DNA of 64,000 nt from Cyanobium sp. NIES-981 (GTDB lineage: Bacteria; Cyanobacteriota; Cyanobacteriia; PCC-6307; Cyanobiaceae), in assembly GCF_900088535.1 (NCBI RefSeq), contig NZ_LT578417.1:2170001-2234000 (forward strand), written 5' to 3'. The translations under genes and the position numbers were made by a program. Numbering within the stretch: the first letter of the stretch is position 1; the number at the start of each line of letters is the position of its first letter. The notes beneath the pieces are model-generated. The model worked only from the letters and a program-made list of their open reading frames with translations, did no database searches and was not told where the DNA came from. Shown piece by piece: positions 27,208 to 37,279 of the stretch.

Positions 27208-27932
27208 CAGGACATCTGGGGGGCGCGCAGCTGGGCCAGCAGGCTGGAAAAGCTGCGGTTGGGGGTCTCGCGCTCGTCGGGGTTGACGATGCCGGCGGAA
27301 ATGATCGTGCGGAAGGCGTCCTCCACCGAGAGGTTGAGGTCGCGAACCGAGCGCTCGGGCACCACGGCGTACCAGCCGGTGGTGGGATTGGGCGCGGTGG
27401 GGATGAAGACGCTGAGCATGGGCTCGGAGAAGCCGGCCTGCAGGGCGGTGCCCAGCACACCGGTGACGAAACCCAGGGCGAAGAGGCCCTCGCGGGGGTA
27501 TTCCACCAGCACCACCCGGCGGAAGCGGGAGGAGTTGCCCTGGAGGAAGGTCTCCAGCAGCTGCTTGAGGGTCTTGTACACCGACCCCGCCAGCGGGATG
27601 CGCAGCAGGGTGCCCTCGCCGAACTCCAGCAGCCAGCGGCCGACGATGTTGCGGGCCATCAGGCCGATCAACAGGATGGCGAGCAGGGGCACCAGCAGCC
27701 CCACGCCCAGGTTGATCAGCTCCTGCAACACCGGGTTGAGGGTGTTGAACGGATTGAACTGCTTGGGGATGGAGGTGAGGAAGGCCAGCACGAACCGGCT
27801 CACCGTGGTGGCGAGCCAGATGGTGGTGGCCAGCGGGATCACCACCAGCAGCCCGGCGATCAGGTCGTTCTTGAGATCCTGCTGGAGGCGGTTGCCCAGG
27901 GGCAGATCTGGTCTGGGACTGGATTGAACCAA
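27207..27932 (-). CDS. DUF502 family membrane protein
   Basis: 241 residues. Two strong membrane helices: residues about 22-47 (LIAGLLVVIPLATTIWLATTV) and about 75-92 (LGVGLLVPLLAILLIGLMA). A soluble C-terminal domain follows with GNSSRFRRVVLVEYPREGLFALGFVT and FIPTAPNPTTGWYAVVPE, the DUF502 signatures. Role unknown; the plant relative COV1 affects vascular patterning. Start is a TTG at 27932, as no ATG/GTG precedes the first helix. Conserved neighbour of nusB in picocyanobacteria. Confidence 0.88.
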   Translation of the reverse strand: MVQSSPRPDLPLGNRLQQDLKNDLIAGLLVVIPLATTIWLATTVSRFVLAFLTSIPKQFNPFNTLNPVLQELINLGVGLLVPLLAILLIGLMARNIVGRWLLEFGEGTLLRIPLAGSVYKTLKQLLETFLQGNSSRFRRVVLVEYPREGLFALGFVTGVLGTALQAGFSEPMLSVFIPTAPNPTTGWYAVVPERSVRDLNLSVEDAFRTIISAGIVNPDERETPNRSFSSLLAQLRAPQMS

Positions 27933-28002
27933 GGCGAAACCCGGCGATCCGGCCGACAGCTACCAGCAGGCAACTTAGCCAGCCGCGTCCCAGCGGCGTC
28001 TG

Positions 28003-28671
28003 TCAGACAAGGGCGGCCAGGGCCAGCAGGGCAAAGGCGATGGCGAGCACGGCCGCGCGGCCAGTGCCGCCGAACCGGCGCTGCTGGATGGAGAGATCCC
28101 GACCCAGGCGCGCCTGATCGAGCTGTTGCTGCGCCTGGGCGAGCTGGGGCTTGAGCTGGGCATCAATGAATTCCTGCGCCTTCTGCCGCTTGAGCTCCGC
28201 CGTGGCACCGGCGGGAATCCGCCCCTCCTTCTCGGCTTCGGCGATCAGCTGGTCCACGAAGGCGGGATCCTGCAGCTGCTGGTTCTGCATCTGCAACTGG
28301 GAGGTCTGCTGGGCGATGGAGGCCTCGGACTGCTGCATCTGGGCAGCGAGGGCAGCCTCGGCGTCGATGGAGAGGGGCACCGCCACGACCATGGTGATGG
28401 CCAGCACGGCAGCGAGAGCGCCGGTGACCCAGCGCAGCGGGGTCCGGCCCGCCGGGGCCTCCAGGCGGCTGGCGATCAGCATCAGCAGCAGACCCACGAG
28501 CGCCAGCGGCGCATCCGCCACCAGCCGATCCACGAACACCTGGCGGAATGGCTCCAGCGACCAGTTCCAGGCGGCCACCAGGGCCATGACCTGCAGGGCC
28601 ATCAGCACCACCAGGGTGAGGCCGATCCAGCGGGAGAGAAAGGCCAGACGGCCGGAGGTGGCTGAACTCAC
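28003..28671 (-). CDS. HpsJ-like membrane protein
   Basis: 222 residues. Four hydrophobic helices: about 11-36, 54-70, 80-100 and a C-terminal one near 205-221. Between the third and the last lies a Gln/Ala-rich coiled coil of about 90 residues (MQQSEASIAQQTSQLQMQ..., QQQLDQARLGRDL). The layout matches the HpsJ family, named from hormogonium polysaccharide secretion in filamentous cyanobacteria, but here there is no hps cluster and the role is unknown. Start GTG 28671 chosen; TTG at 28704 is possible. Divergent from queG by 44 bp. Confidence 0.7.
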   Translation of the reverse strand: MSSATSGRLAFLSRWIGLTLVVLMALQVMALVAAWNWSLEPFRQVFVDRLVADAPLALVGLLLMLIASRLEAPAGRTPLRWVTGALAAVLAITMVVAVPLSIDAEAALAAQMQQSEASIAQQTSQLQMQNQQLQDPAFVDQLIAEAEKEGRIPAGATAELKRQKAQEFIDAQLKPQLAQAQQQLDQARLGRDLSIQQRRFGGTGRAAVLAIAFALLALAALV

Positions 28672-28715
28672 AGGCTGTGCGCGGCAAACTGGGGTGAGGG
28701 GCAAGTGTACGGGTC

Positions 28716-29711
28716 ATGACCGAAGCCGCCCCCGTGACGGCCGAGCTGGACGACGCCCCCGGGCTCGCAGCCAGCCTGAAACAGAGGGCCCGGGCCCTGG
28801 GGTTTGATCCGGTGGGAGTGGCGGCCGTGCCGGGCAGTGCGCGACTGCGGCTGCGCAGCGCGGCGCTGGAGCGCTGGCTGGCCCACAGCTACCAGGCGGA
28901 CATGGCCTGGATGGCCGACCCGCGCCGGCGGCAGGTGGAGGCGCTGCTGCCCGGGGTGCGCAGCCTGCTGGCGGTGGGCCTCAACTACTTCGTGGCGGTG
29001 GAACGGCGGAACGGTGCCCCGAAAGTGGCGCGGTACGGCTGGGGACGGGACTACCACCGGGTGATCGATGGGCGGCTGCGCCAGCTGGGGCGCTGGCTGG
29101 AAAGCCAGGTGCCGGGCTGCCGCTGGCGGGCCTGCGTGGACAGCGCCCCCCTGATGGACAAGGCCTGGGCCGAGGAGGCGGGGCTGGGATGGATCGGCAA
29201 GCACGGCAACCTGATCCACCGGCAGCGGGGGTCGTGGCTGCTGCTGGGCCACCTGCTCACCACCGTTCCGCTGCCGGCGGATCCACCGGCGCAACCCCTC
29301 TGCGGCAGCTGCAGCCTCTGCCTGGCCGCCTGCCCCACCGAGGCGATCCGGGAACCCTTCGTGGTGGACAGCCGCCGCTGCATCGCCTTCCACACGATCG
29401 AGAGCCGGGAACCCGCCTTGCCCGCATCGATCAGCCGTCACCTGCAGGGCTGGGTGGCGGGCTGCGACATCTGCCAGGACGTCTGTCCCTGGAACCGGGG
29501 TCCGCTGGAGAGTTCAACCGATCCGGCCATGGCCCCCAGGAGCTGGATGCTGGATCTGCCGCCGCTCGAAGCCCTCCACTGGGATGACGCCACCTGGGAT
29601 CTGCGCCTGCGCGCTTCGGCGCTGCGGCGCATCAAGCCCTGGATGTGGCGCCGCAACCTCCGGGCCCTGCACCGTCACGCGGGCGGAACCGGATCGAAGC
29701 CCACTCCCTAG
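28716..29711 (+). CDS. queG: epoxyqueuosine reductase QueG
   Basis: Cobalamin and iron-sulfur enzyme for the last step of queuosine synthesis in tRNA. 331 residues. ACVDSAPLMDKAWAEEAGLGWIG holds the catalytic-type Asp142; 4Fe-4S ligands CGSCSLCLAACP at 196-207 and CDICQDVCPWN at 250-260. Ferredoxin-like and HEAT-like parts of the long form are absent, so this is the short QueG form. The TPR gene follows after 25 bp on the same strand. Confidence 0.94.
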   Translation: MTEAAPVTAELDDAPGLAASLKQRARALGFDPVGVAAVPGSARLRLRSAALERWLAHSYQADMAWMADPRRRQVEALLPGVRSLLAVGLNYFVAVERRNGAPKVARYGWGRDYHRVIDGRLRQLGRWLESQVPGCRWRACVDSAPLMDKAWAEEAGLGWIGKHGNLIHRQRGSWLLLGHLLTTVPLPADPPAQPLCGSCSLCLAACPTEAIREPFVVDSRRCIAFHTIESREPALPASISRHLQGWVAGCDICQDVCPWNRGPLESSTDPAMAPRSWMLDLPPLEALHWDDATWDLRLRASALRRIKPWMWRRNLRALHRHAGGTGSKPTP

Positions 29712-29736
29712 TGTGGAAGGGAACCGATCCGTTTCG

Positions 29737-30624
29737 ATGGCTTCGCGCTGGCTGCGCGCCTTTCCACTCGTCGCCCTGGGACTGAGCCTCAGCCAGACGT
29801 TACCGGCCAACGCCCTTGTGCCCTACGTCTACGTCCCCCAGAGCGAGGAGCTCCAGGGGGCGGGCTTGGGGATTGCCCAGGCCGCCGCCCGGCTGCTGCG
29901 GCTCGGCCAGGCGGAGGATGCCGCCCGGCTGGCGGCCCTGACGGTGCAGCTCCTGCCGGCAGACCCGCGGGGCTGGATGCTGCTGGCCGAAGCCCAGCTG
30001 CGCAGCAGCCAGCTCAAGGCCGCGGCCGGCTCCCTGGCCAAGGCCAAGGAACTGGATCCGGGCAATGCCGGCATCTGGTTCGCGGAGGGGTCGCTGGCCC
30101 TGCGCGACGGTCGCGCCGAACAGGCGATCGACCTGCTGCAGCAGGGCCTCCGGCTCGACCGCCGCAACGCCAGCGCCTATTTCGATCTGGGTAACGCCCA
30201 CATCCTGCTGAGCCAGCCCTCCCTGGCCCTGAAGGCCTTCGAGCGGGCCAGCGAGCTGCGGCGTGACTTCTGGGAGGCGATCAACAACCAGGCCCTGGTG
30301 CTCTACGAGCAGGGCAAGACGAGTGAGGCGATCGTCCGCTGGCGACGGGTGCTCAAGATCAAACCCGATGCCGCGGAACCCAACCTGGCGCTGGCGGCCA
30401 GCCTGTTCAACCGCGGCGGGGAAGCCCGGGCCGAGGCCCTCGAGCGGGCCAGCCGGGCCCTGGATGCCGAACCCAACTACGTGCTGGCCAGCTACCAGAA
30501 GGAACAGCTGTGGGGACCGAAACTGCGCACCACCACCCAGGAGCTGCTGGAGCTGGCCGAGCTGAAGCCCTACGTGGACCGCGCCCTGGCCAACGCCAGT
30601 CCGGAGGGAGACACCGAGCTGTAA
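29737..30624 (+). CDS. exported TPR-repeat protein
   Basis: 295 residues. Signal peptide at 1-26 (basic start, Leu/Ala core, cleavage about ANA/LVPY). Then about five or six tetratricopeptide repeats: LRLGQAEDAARLAALTVQLLP, AEAQLRSSQLKAAAGSLAKAKELDPG, AEGSLALRDGRAEQAIDLL, FDLGNAHILLSQPSLALKAFERASEL, NNQALVLYEQGKTSEAIVRW (each cited only to locate successive units). TPRs act as protein-binding scaffolds, and conserved picocyanobacterial TPR proteins often serve photosystem assembly; no partner can be read from the sequence. Start ATG 29737. Confidence 0.85.
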   Translation: MASRWLRAFPLVALGLSLSQTLPANALVPYVYVPQSEELQGAGLGIAQAAARLLRLGQAEDAARLAALTVQLLPADPRGWMLLAEAQLRSSQLKAAAGSLAKAKELDPGNAGIWFAEGSLALRDGRAEQAIDLLQQGLRLDRRNASAYFDLGNAHILLSQPSLALKAFERASELRRDFWEAINNQALVLYEQGKTSEAIVRWRRVLKIKPDAAEPNLALAASLFNRGGEARAEALERASRALDAEPNYVLASYQKEQLWGPKLRTTTQELLELAELKPYVDRALANASPEGDTEL

Positions 30625-30715
30625 GCCCGACCAGGCCGGCCGGCAGCGGAAGGCGCTTTCGAAAAGCCCATCGGTAGGCTGAGCCGCACCTCTCGCCCCC
30701 AGACCCGAGCACCGG

Positions 30716-33220
30716 ATGGCCGAGGAGCGCGGCAACGAACGCAACGGCGGCGATCCGGGCGGCGAGGGCCGGATCCAGCCGATCGCCCTGCATCAGGAGA
30801 TGCAGCGCTCCTACCTCGAGTACGCGATGAGCGTGATCGTGGGACGGGCCCTTCCCGACGCCCGCGATGGCCTCAAACCGGTGCAGCGCCGCATCCTGTT
30901 TGCGATGCACGAGCTGGGCCTCACGCCGGACCGTCCCTACCGCAAGTGTGCCCGCGTCGTGGGGGATGTGCTCGGCAAGTACCACCCCCACGGTGATCAG
31001 GCCGTGTACGACGCGCTGGTGCGGCTGGTGCAGACCTTCGCCAGCCGCCATCCGCTGCTGGACGGCCACGGCAACTTCGGCTCGGTGGACGACGATCCAC
31101 CGGCCGCCATGCGTTACACCGAGACGCGTCTGGCCCCGATCTCCCATGAGGCCCTGCTCGACGAGATCGGCAACGACACCGTCGACTTCGCCCCCAACTT
31201 CGACGGCTCCCAGCAGGAGCCCACCGTGCTGCCCGCCCAGTTGCCGTTCCTGCTGCTGAACGGCTGCACCGGCATTGCGGTGGGCATGGCCACCAACATC
31301 CCTCCCCACAACCTGGGCGAAGTGGTGGACGCCCTGATCGCCCTGATCCGCAAGCCTGACCTCAGCGACGAGAAGCTGTTCGCCCTGGTGCCCGGTCCCG
31401 ACTTCCCCACCGGCGGCGAGGTGTTGCTGAGCAGCGGGGTGCGGGACACCTACCGGCTGGGCCGCGGCAGCATCCCGATGCGGGGGGTGGCCCACATCGA
31501 GGAGGTGCAGCCCGGCAAGGGCCGCCACCGGCGCAGCGCCGTGGTGATCACCGAGCTGCCCTATCAGCTCAGCAAGGCGGGCTGGATCGAGAAACTGGCC
31601 GAGCAGGTGAACGACGGCAAGATCGGCGGCATCGCCGACATCCGCGACGAATCCGACCGCGAGGGCATGCGGGTGGTGGTGGAGCTGCGGCGGGACGCCA
31701 ACGCCGACACGGTGCTGGGCGAGCTGCAGCGCCGCACCGCCCTGCAGAGCAATTTCGGCGCCATCCTGCTGGCCCTGGTGAAGGGTCAGCCGGTGCAGCT
31801 GAGCCTGCGGCGCCTGCTGCAGGAGTTCCTCGACTACCGGGAACTCACCCTGATCCGGCGCACCCGCCACGCCCTGCGGCGCTGCGAGGACCGCCTGGAG
31901 GTGGTGGAGGGGCTGATCAAGGCCCTCGATGCCCTGCAGGAGGTGATCGCGATGATCACGGCGGCGGCCGATGCCGCCAGTGCCAGGGCGAGCCTTCAGG
32001 TGCACCTCGACCTGAGCGAGCGCCAGGCCGATGCGGTGCTGGCCATGCCCCTGCGCCGCCTCACCGGGCTGGAGCAGGAGAGTCTGCGGCAGGAATCCGA
32101 GGAGCTGCGCACGGAACGCACCCGGCTGCGCCACCTGCTGGACGACCGTGCCAGCCTGCTGGAGGCGATGGTGGCCGAGTTCCGGGCCCTCAAGAAGCGC
32201 TACGGCACCCCGCGCCGCACAAGGCTGGTGGAGGGAGGCGACGACCTGGTGGCCCAGCGGGCCGCCGCCTCCCGTCCCAACGCGGAACTGCAGCGCCAGC
32301 AGGCCCTGGACGCCCTGGCCAGCGACAGTCGCCTGCTGATCCAGGCCGACCGGGCCGTGAAGATCGTGACGCCCCAGGTGCTGGGCCGGCTCCATCTGGA
32401 GGAGGCCGCACCGCTGGGCGAGCATGCGGCCCCCGCCCAGCTGCTGCTCACCGTGGCCAGCCAGCCCCAGGTGCTGGCGTTCACCGGCGACGGCCGCGCG
32501 GCCGTGCTGCGCTGGGAGTTCGCCGGCCAGCAGCCCGGCGCCCTGGAACGGTTCCTGCCCGACAGCCTCGAGGGAGCCACGGTGATGCAGGTGCTGCCGC
32601 TGCGGGAGGGCGGCGACCCAGGCATGAGCATCGGACTCCTCAGCAGCGACGGCCGCTTCAAGCGCCTGCCCCTGGACGACCTGCGCGACCTCTCGGGCAG
32701 GGCCACCACCGTGCTCAAGCTCAAGGAAGGGGTGACCCTGCAGCGGGTGGTGCCCTGCCGCGACGGCGAGGAGCTGGTGGTGGCGAGCAGCACGGGCCGG
32801 ATGCTGCGGCTGGAGGTGAATGAAGAGCAGGTTCCGCTGATGGGACGCACGGCCCAGGGTCCGGTGCTGATGCGCCTGTTGCCCGATGAACAGATCGTGG
32901 GGGCAGCCTGTGTGCCCGCCTCAGGGTCCGTGCTGGTGGCCAGTCGTCAGGGGTTGGTCAAGAAGCTGGCGGTGCAGAGCCTGCGGCGCTGCCAGCGGGG
33001 GGATCTGGGCCAGATCGGCATCCGGTTCAGCCAGCGGGGGGATGCCCTGGTGGCCCTCAGCAGTGGCCAGCATCCCCTGGTGGCGGTGCTGGTCGGTGAT
33101 AACCGCAGTGCCCGCCTGAGCAGCGAGAGCCTGGCCCCGGAAGATGCCAATGGCAGCGGCCTCTGCCTCGACCTGCGATCGGGCGAAAGCGTGCGGGATC
33201 TGGTGCCGCTGCTGAGCTGA
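30716..33220 (+). CDS. DNA gyrase/topoisomerase IV subunit A paralogue
   Basis: Type IIA topoisomerase A subunit, 834 residues. Breakage-reunion core: [12 protein letters not shown] at 58-69, [14 protein letters not shown] at 88-101, and [10 protein letters not shown] with the DNA-linking Tyr134. The C-terminal beta-pinwheel (about 555-834) shows recurring blades ([52 protein letters not shown]). The GyrA box QRRGGKG expected at the first blade is absent, so negative supercoiling activity is doubtful and a ParC-like decatenation role is more likely. Picocyanobacteria keep a second, canonical gyrA elsewhere (knowledge, not seen here). Confidence 0.88.
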   Translation: MAEERGNERNGGDPGGEGRIQPIALHQEMQRSYLEYAMSVIVGRALPDARDGLKPVQRRILFAMHELGLTPDRPYRKCARVVGDVLGKYHPHGDQAVYDALVRLVQTFASRHPLLDGHGNFGSVDDDPPAAMRYTETRLAPISHEALLDEIGNDTVDFAPNFDGSQQEPTVLPAQLPFLLLNGCTGIAVGMATNIPPHNLGEVVDALIALIRKPDLSDEKLFALVPGPDFPTGGEVLLSSGVRDTYRLGRGSIPMRGVAHIEEVQPGKGRHRRSAVVITELPYQLSKAGWIEKLAEQVNDGKIGGIADIRDESDREGMRVVVELRRDANADTVLGELQRRTALQSNFGAILLALVKGQPVQLSLRRLLQEFLDYRELTLIRRTRHALRRCEDRLEVVEGLIKALDALQEVIAMITAAADAASARASLQVHLDLSERQADAVLAMPLRRLTGLEQESLRQESEELRTERTRLRHLLDDRASLLEAMVAEFRALKKRYGTPRRTRLVEGGDDLVAQRAAASRPNAELQRQQALDALASDSRLLIQADRAVKIVTPQVLGRLHLEEAAPLGEHAAPAQLLLTVASQPQVLAFTGDGRAAVLRWEFAGQQPGALERFLPDSLEGATVMQVLPLREGGDPGMSIGLLSSDGRFKRLPLDDLRDLSGRATTVLKLKEGVTLQRVVPCRDGEELVVASSTGRMLRLEVNEEQVPLMGRTAQGPVLMRLLPDEQIVGAACVPASGSVLVASRQGLVKKLAVQSLRRCQRGDLGQIGIRFSQRGDALVALSSGQHPLVAVLVGDNRSARLSSESLAPEDANGSGLCLDLRSGESVRDLVPLLS

Positions 33221-33244
33221 GGTGAGTGAGCTGAGGGCGACGCC

Positions 33245-34756
33245 TCAGCGCACGCTCGCGGCAATGCCGGCGGGCTCGAGCATCAGCTTGCTGGAGCGCA
33301 CGTCCTCATCCATGTCGATGGGGTACTGGCCATCGAAGCAGGCTGTGCAGAAGTGGGAGGAATTGGCCTGGGCGGCCTCCACCATGCCCTCCTTGCTGAG
33401 GTAGGCGAGGGAATCCACACCGAGGTGGGCCGTGATCTCCTCCAGGGTGAGCCGGGCGGCGATCAGATGGTCCTGGCTGTCGGTATCGATGCCGTAGAAG
33501 CAGGGATGGGTGACGGCGGGGGAACTGATCCGCATGTGCACCTCCCGGGCCCCCGCCTCCCGCAGGGCCGCCACGAGCTTGCGGCTGGTGGTGCCGCGCA
33601 CGATCGAGTCGTCGATCACCACCACCCGCTGGCCGGCCAGCACATCCGGCAGGGGGTTGAGCTTCACGCGGATGCCCGCCTCCCGCATCGCCTGGGTGGG
33701 CTGGATGAAGGTGCGGCCCACGTAGCGGTTCTTGATCAGGCCGTCGGCGTAGTGGATGCCGCTCACCTGGGAGAAACCGATGGCGGCCGGGATGCCGGAG
33801 TCGGGCACGCCGATCACGATGTCGGCCTCCACCGGAGTTTCGCGGGCCAGCACCTCACCGATCCGCACCCGGTAGCTGTAGAGCGACTCGCCGAAGAAGC
33901 GGCTGTCGGGGCGGGCGAAGTAGATCATCTCGAACACGCACAACTTGGCCGGTTCGTCGCACCAGCGGCTGCGCAGGGGCGAGGGTTCTCCCTGCACGAA
34001 GCGGATGATCTCCCCGGGCTGCACGTCGTCTTCGTAGGTGGCACCGATGATGTCGAGGCCACAGGTCTCGCTGCTCACCACCCACTGGGCCTGGCCCGGT
34101 TCCCCCAGGTGGCCGAACACCAGGGGGCGGATGCCGTGGCCATCCCGCAGGGCGAACAGGGCACCCGGGGTGCCGATCACCAGGCTGAAGGCTCCCCGGC
34201 ACAGCCCGGCGGCCTCCCGGATGGCGGCCTCCCAGTCGCCGCCGGCATCGACGGCGCGCTGCAGCGCGAAGGCGATCAGCTCCGAATCGGTGGTGGAGGT
34301 GAGCTCGCTGGCGATGGCGCCAAGGTCTTGCCGCAGCTGGGCCGCATTCACCAGGTTGCCGTTGTGGGCCAGGGCGAAGGGACCGAGCCGGGTGTTGAGC
34401 ACCACGGGCTGGGCATTGCACACCTTGCTGCTGCCGGTGGTGGAGTAGCGGTTGTGGCCGATGGCCAGGTCGCCCGGCATCCGCTCCAGCACCTCCTGGT
34501 CGAACACCTGGCTCACCAGGCCCATGTCCTTGTGGAGCCGCACGTGCTGCTCGGAATCGAACACGGCGATGCCGGCCGACTCCTGGCCCCGGTGCTGCAG
34601 GGCGTAGAGGCCGAAATAGGTGAGGTTGGCCACCTGCTGGCCGGGCGCCAGCACCGCGTAGACCCCGCAGGCCTCCTCGGGCTTGTCGGGCCGCTCCAGC
34701 GACGTTGAAGGAGTGGACGAGGGCGCGTGGGCGGGCTCCGGATGCACTACCAGCAC
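33245..34756 (-). CDS. purF: amidophosphoribosyltransferase PurF
   Basis: First committed purine step: PRPP plus glutamine to phosphoribosylamine. 503 residues. A propeptide of 29 residues precedes Cys30 in EEACGVYAV, the Ntn glutaminase nucleophile. GHNRYSTTG, HNGNLVN and RDGHGIRPL belong to the glutaminase half; VVIDDSIVRGTTS is the PRPP loop. Cys in HPCFYG, FCTACFDG and upstream indicates the 4Fe-4S class. Start is GTG 34756 (GTG 34747 also possible). 49 bp after purL; convergent with the gyrase paralogue. Confidence 0.95.
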   Translation of the reverse strand: MLVVHPEPAHAPSSTPSTSLERPDKPEEACGVYAVLAPGQQVANLTYFGLYALQHRGQESAGIAVFDSEQHVRLHKDMGLVSQVFDQEVLERMPGDLAIGHNRYSTTGSSKVCNAQPVVLNTRLGPFALAHNGNLVNAAQLRQDLGAIASELTSTTDSELIAFALQRAVDAGGDWEAAIREAAGLCRGAFSLVIGTPGALFALRDGHGIRPLVFGHLGEPGQAQWVVSSETCGLDIIGATYEDDVQPGEIIRFVQGEPSPLRSRWCDEPAKLCVFEMIYFARPDSRFFGESLYSYRVRIGEVLARETPVEADIVIGVPDSGIPAAIGFSQVSGIHYADGLIKNRYVGRTFIQPTQAMREAGIRVKLNPLPDVLAGQRVVVIDDSIVRGTTSRKLVAALREAGAREVHMRISSPAVTHPCFYGIDTDSQDHLIAARLTLEEITAHLGVDSLAYLSKEGMVEAAQANSSHFCTACFDGQYPIDMDEDVRSSKLMLEPAGIAASVR

Positions 34757-34805
34757 AAGCCCATCACCACAGACATCGGACCATCATTCTGCACCAGGGC
34801 TGCGG

Positions 34806-37217
34806 TCAGACCGTGGGGGGGAGATCCACCCCCATGCGGCGCGGGATGGCCTGCTCGAACCGCTCCCGCAGATCCGCAACCGGCAGGCGGAGCAGGTTCC
34901 CACCGCCGTGGGCGATGGTCAGGAGGGGCTCGGCGCTCACGGCACCCAGCCGCTGGGCCGGCACGGCCGGGCCGGCGTCGGCGAGGGCCTGCTCCCAGGC
35001 CGCGGCCTGGGGCGCGGCCACACTCACCAGCAGGCGGGCGCCCCCCTCGGCGAACAGCAGCCGGTCGATCCGGCCAGCCGCGGGCGCCAGCTCGACAGCG
35101 GCCCCCAGCCCGGAGGCGATGCAGCACTCGGCCAGGGCCACCGCCAGGCCGCCATCGCTGAGGTCGTGGGCGCTGCCCACCAGGCCGGCCGTGATCGCCT
35201 GGCGCAGAAAGGCCTGCACCCGCCCTTCGAGCTGCAGGTCGGTGCGGGGCGGCCGGCCGGTGGTGAGGCCGTGCAGGCAGGCCAGATAGCTGCTCCCGGC
35301 CAGGCCGACGCGATCGTCCGGGGCGGAAGATTCCGGACCGGGGACAGCGGGTGCCAGCGGCAGGCCCAGCAGCCAGATGGCATCGCCGCTCTGGCGCCAG
35401 GCCAGGCCGCACACCTGCCGGATGTCCTGCACCAGGCCCACCATCCCCACCACCGGGGTGGGGTGGATGGGCTGCATGGAGCCGTCCGGCAGCCGGGTCT
35501 CGTTGTAGAGGGAGACGTTGCCGCCCGTGACCGGAGTGCCGAGTGCCCGGCAGGCCTCCGACAGGCCGCGGCAGGCCATCGCCAGCTGCCAGTAGCCGGT
35601 GGGGGTCTCAGGCGAGGGGAAGTTGAGGTTGTCCGTGATCGCCAGGGGCTCGGCGCCGACGCAGCTCAGGTTGCGGGCGGCCTCGGCCACCGCCGCCATG
35701 CCTCCCCGCTCGGGATCCAGGGCCACCCAGCGGTTGGGGCAGTCCACCACCGCCGCCACGCCGCGGTGAACCGCCGTGAGGGACCCCTCCCCCTGCTGGG
35801 GCCGCAGCCGCACCACCGCCGCATCCGCCCCTCCCGGCGGCACCACGGTGTTGGCCTGCACCTGGTGGTCGTACTGGCGGTACACCCAGCGCTTGGAGGC
35901 GATGGTGGGGTCATCCAGCAGGGCCAGCAGCACCTCGTTCCAGCTGGTGGGCTGGCCGGCCCGCTCACCCGTGGCCGGGGTGATGCCCGCAGGCCCGGCG
36001 GCGGGCAGATCCTCCTCGTTCCAGCGCCAGTGGGCCTGGATCGCGGCGGGGGGCTCGCTCAGCAGCGTGTGCTGGTTGATCGGGGTGTCGTCCGCCAGGG
36101 CGCTGGCGGGCACCTCGGCCGCCACCACACCGTTCTGCAGCACCCGCACCACGTTCTCCTCCAGCACGCGGCCCACCACGGCGGCCTGCAGGCCCCAGCG
36201 GGTGAAGCGCACCATCAGCGCCTGCTCCCGGCCGGGCTTCACCACGAACAGCATCCGCTCCTGGGACTCGCTGAGCAGGAATTCGTAGGGGGTCATGCCG
36301 GCCTCACGGGCGGGCACCCGGTCGAGATCCAGCTCGATGCCGAGGCCCCCCTTGGCGGCCATCTCCGAGCAGCTGCAGGTGAGGCCGGCGGCGCCCATGT
36401 CCTGGGCGGCCACCACGTCGCCGCTCTGAAAGGCCTCGAGGCAGGCCTCGATCAGGCCCTTTTCGAGGAAGGGATCGCCCACCTGCACGGCGGGGCGGTC
36501 ATCCAGGGAGGCCTCGGTGAGCTCGGCGCTGGCGAAGCTGGCGCCGCCCATGCCGTCGCGGCCGGTGGTGCTGCCCACGTACACCACCGGATAGCCCACC
36601 CCCTCGGCGCCGGAGCAGACGATCTGCTCGGTCTCCATCAGCCCCAGGGCCATGGCGTTCACCAGCGGGTTGCCGGAGTAGCTGGGGTCGAAGGCCACCT
36701 CGCCGCCCACGGTGGGCACACCCACGCAGTTGCCGTAGTGGGCGATGCCGGCCACCACCCCCTCCATCAGGCCCACGTTGCGCTCGTCGTCGAGGGGCCC
36801 GAAGCGCAGGGCGTTGAGCAGGGCGATCGGCCGGGCGCCCATGGTGAAGATGTCGCGCAGGATGCCGCCCACGCCCGTGGCCGCCCCCTGGAAGGGCTCC
36901 ACCGCCGAGGGGTGGTTGTGGCTCTCGATCTTGAAGGCGAGGCGCTGGCCCTCGCCCAGGTCCACCACGCCGGCGTTCTCGCCGGGGCCCACCAGGATGC
37001 GCGGGCCGCTGGTGGGGAACTGGCTCAGCAGGGGGCGCGAATTGCGGTAGCAGCAGTGCTCCGACCACATCACCCCGAACATCCCCAGTTCCGCCCGGTT
37101 GGGGGCGCGGCCGAGGCGGCGGCAGATCTCGTCGTAGTCGGCCTGGCTCAGGCCTTCCTTGCGCAGGGCGGCGCTCACGTCGTCGTCGGGAACCGCGTTG
37201 TTGAGGCCTGCCACCAC
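34806..37217 (-). CDS. purL: phosphoribosylformylglycinamidine synthase, small PurL type
   Basis: ATP-dependent conversion of FGAR to FGAM in purine synthesis. 803 residues: the small PurL that works with separate PurS and PurQ. Seen: [50 protein letters not shown] (cited to locate residues about 95-117), [19 protein letters not shown] and [15 protein letters not shown]. Start is a GTG pair at 37217/37214. Upstream of purF with 49 bp between, so the two are co-regulated; PurS/PurQ genes are not in the window. Confidence 0.95.
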   Translation of the reverse strand: MVAGLNNAVPDDDVSAALRKEGLSQADYDEICRRLGRAPNRAELGMFGVMWSEHCCYRNSRPLLSQFPTSGPRILVGPGENAGVVDLGEGQRLAFKIESHNHPSAVEPFQGAATGVGGILRDIFTMGARPIALLNALRFGPLDDERNVGLMEGVVAGIAHYGNCVGVPTVGGEVAFDPSYSGNPLVNAMALGLMETEQIVCSGAEGVGYPVVYVGSTTGRDGMGGASFASAELTEASLDDRPAVQVGDPFLEKGLIEACLEAFQSGDVVAAQDMGAAGLTCSCSEMAAKGGLGIELDLDRVPAREAGMTPYEFLLSESQERMLFVVKPGREQALMVRFTRWGLQAAVVGRVLEENVVRVLQNGVVAAEVPASALADDTPINQHTLLSEPPAAIQAHWRWNEEDLPAAGPAGITPATGERAGQPTSWNEVLLALLDDPTIASKRWVYRQYDHQVQANTVVPPGGADAAVVRLRPQQGEGSLTAVHRGVAAVVDCPNRWVALDPERGGMAAVAEAARNLSCVGAEPLAITDNLNFPSPETPTGYWQLAMACRGLSEACRALGTPVTGGNVSLYNETRLPDGSMQPIHPTPVVGMVGLVQDIRQVCGLAWRQSGDAIWLLGLPLAPAVPGPESSAPDDRVGLAGSSYLACLHGLTTGRPPRTDLQLEGRVQAFLRQAITAGLVGSAHDLSDGGLAVALAECCIASGLGAAVELAPAAGRIDRLLFAEGGARLLVSVAAPQAAAWEQALADAGPAVPAQRLGAVSAEPLLTIAHGGGNLLRLPVADLRERFEQAIPRRMGVDLPPTV

Positions 37218-37279
37218 AGCCAGGAGGGTTCAGCAGCGTCCAGTGTGGCTGAGCCGCCGCCGGCGACCCGGCCAGCAGC

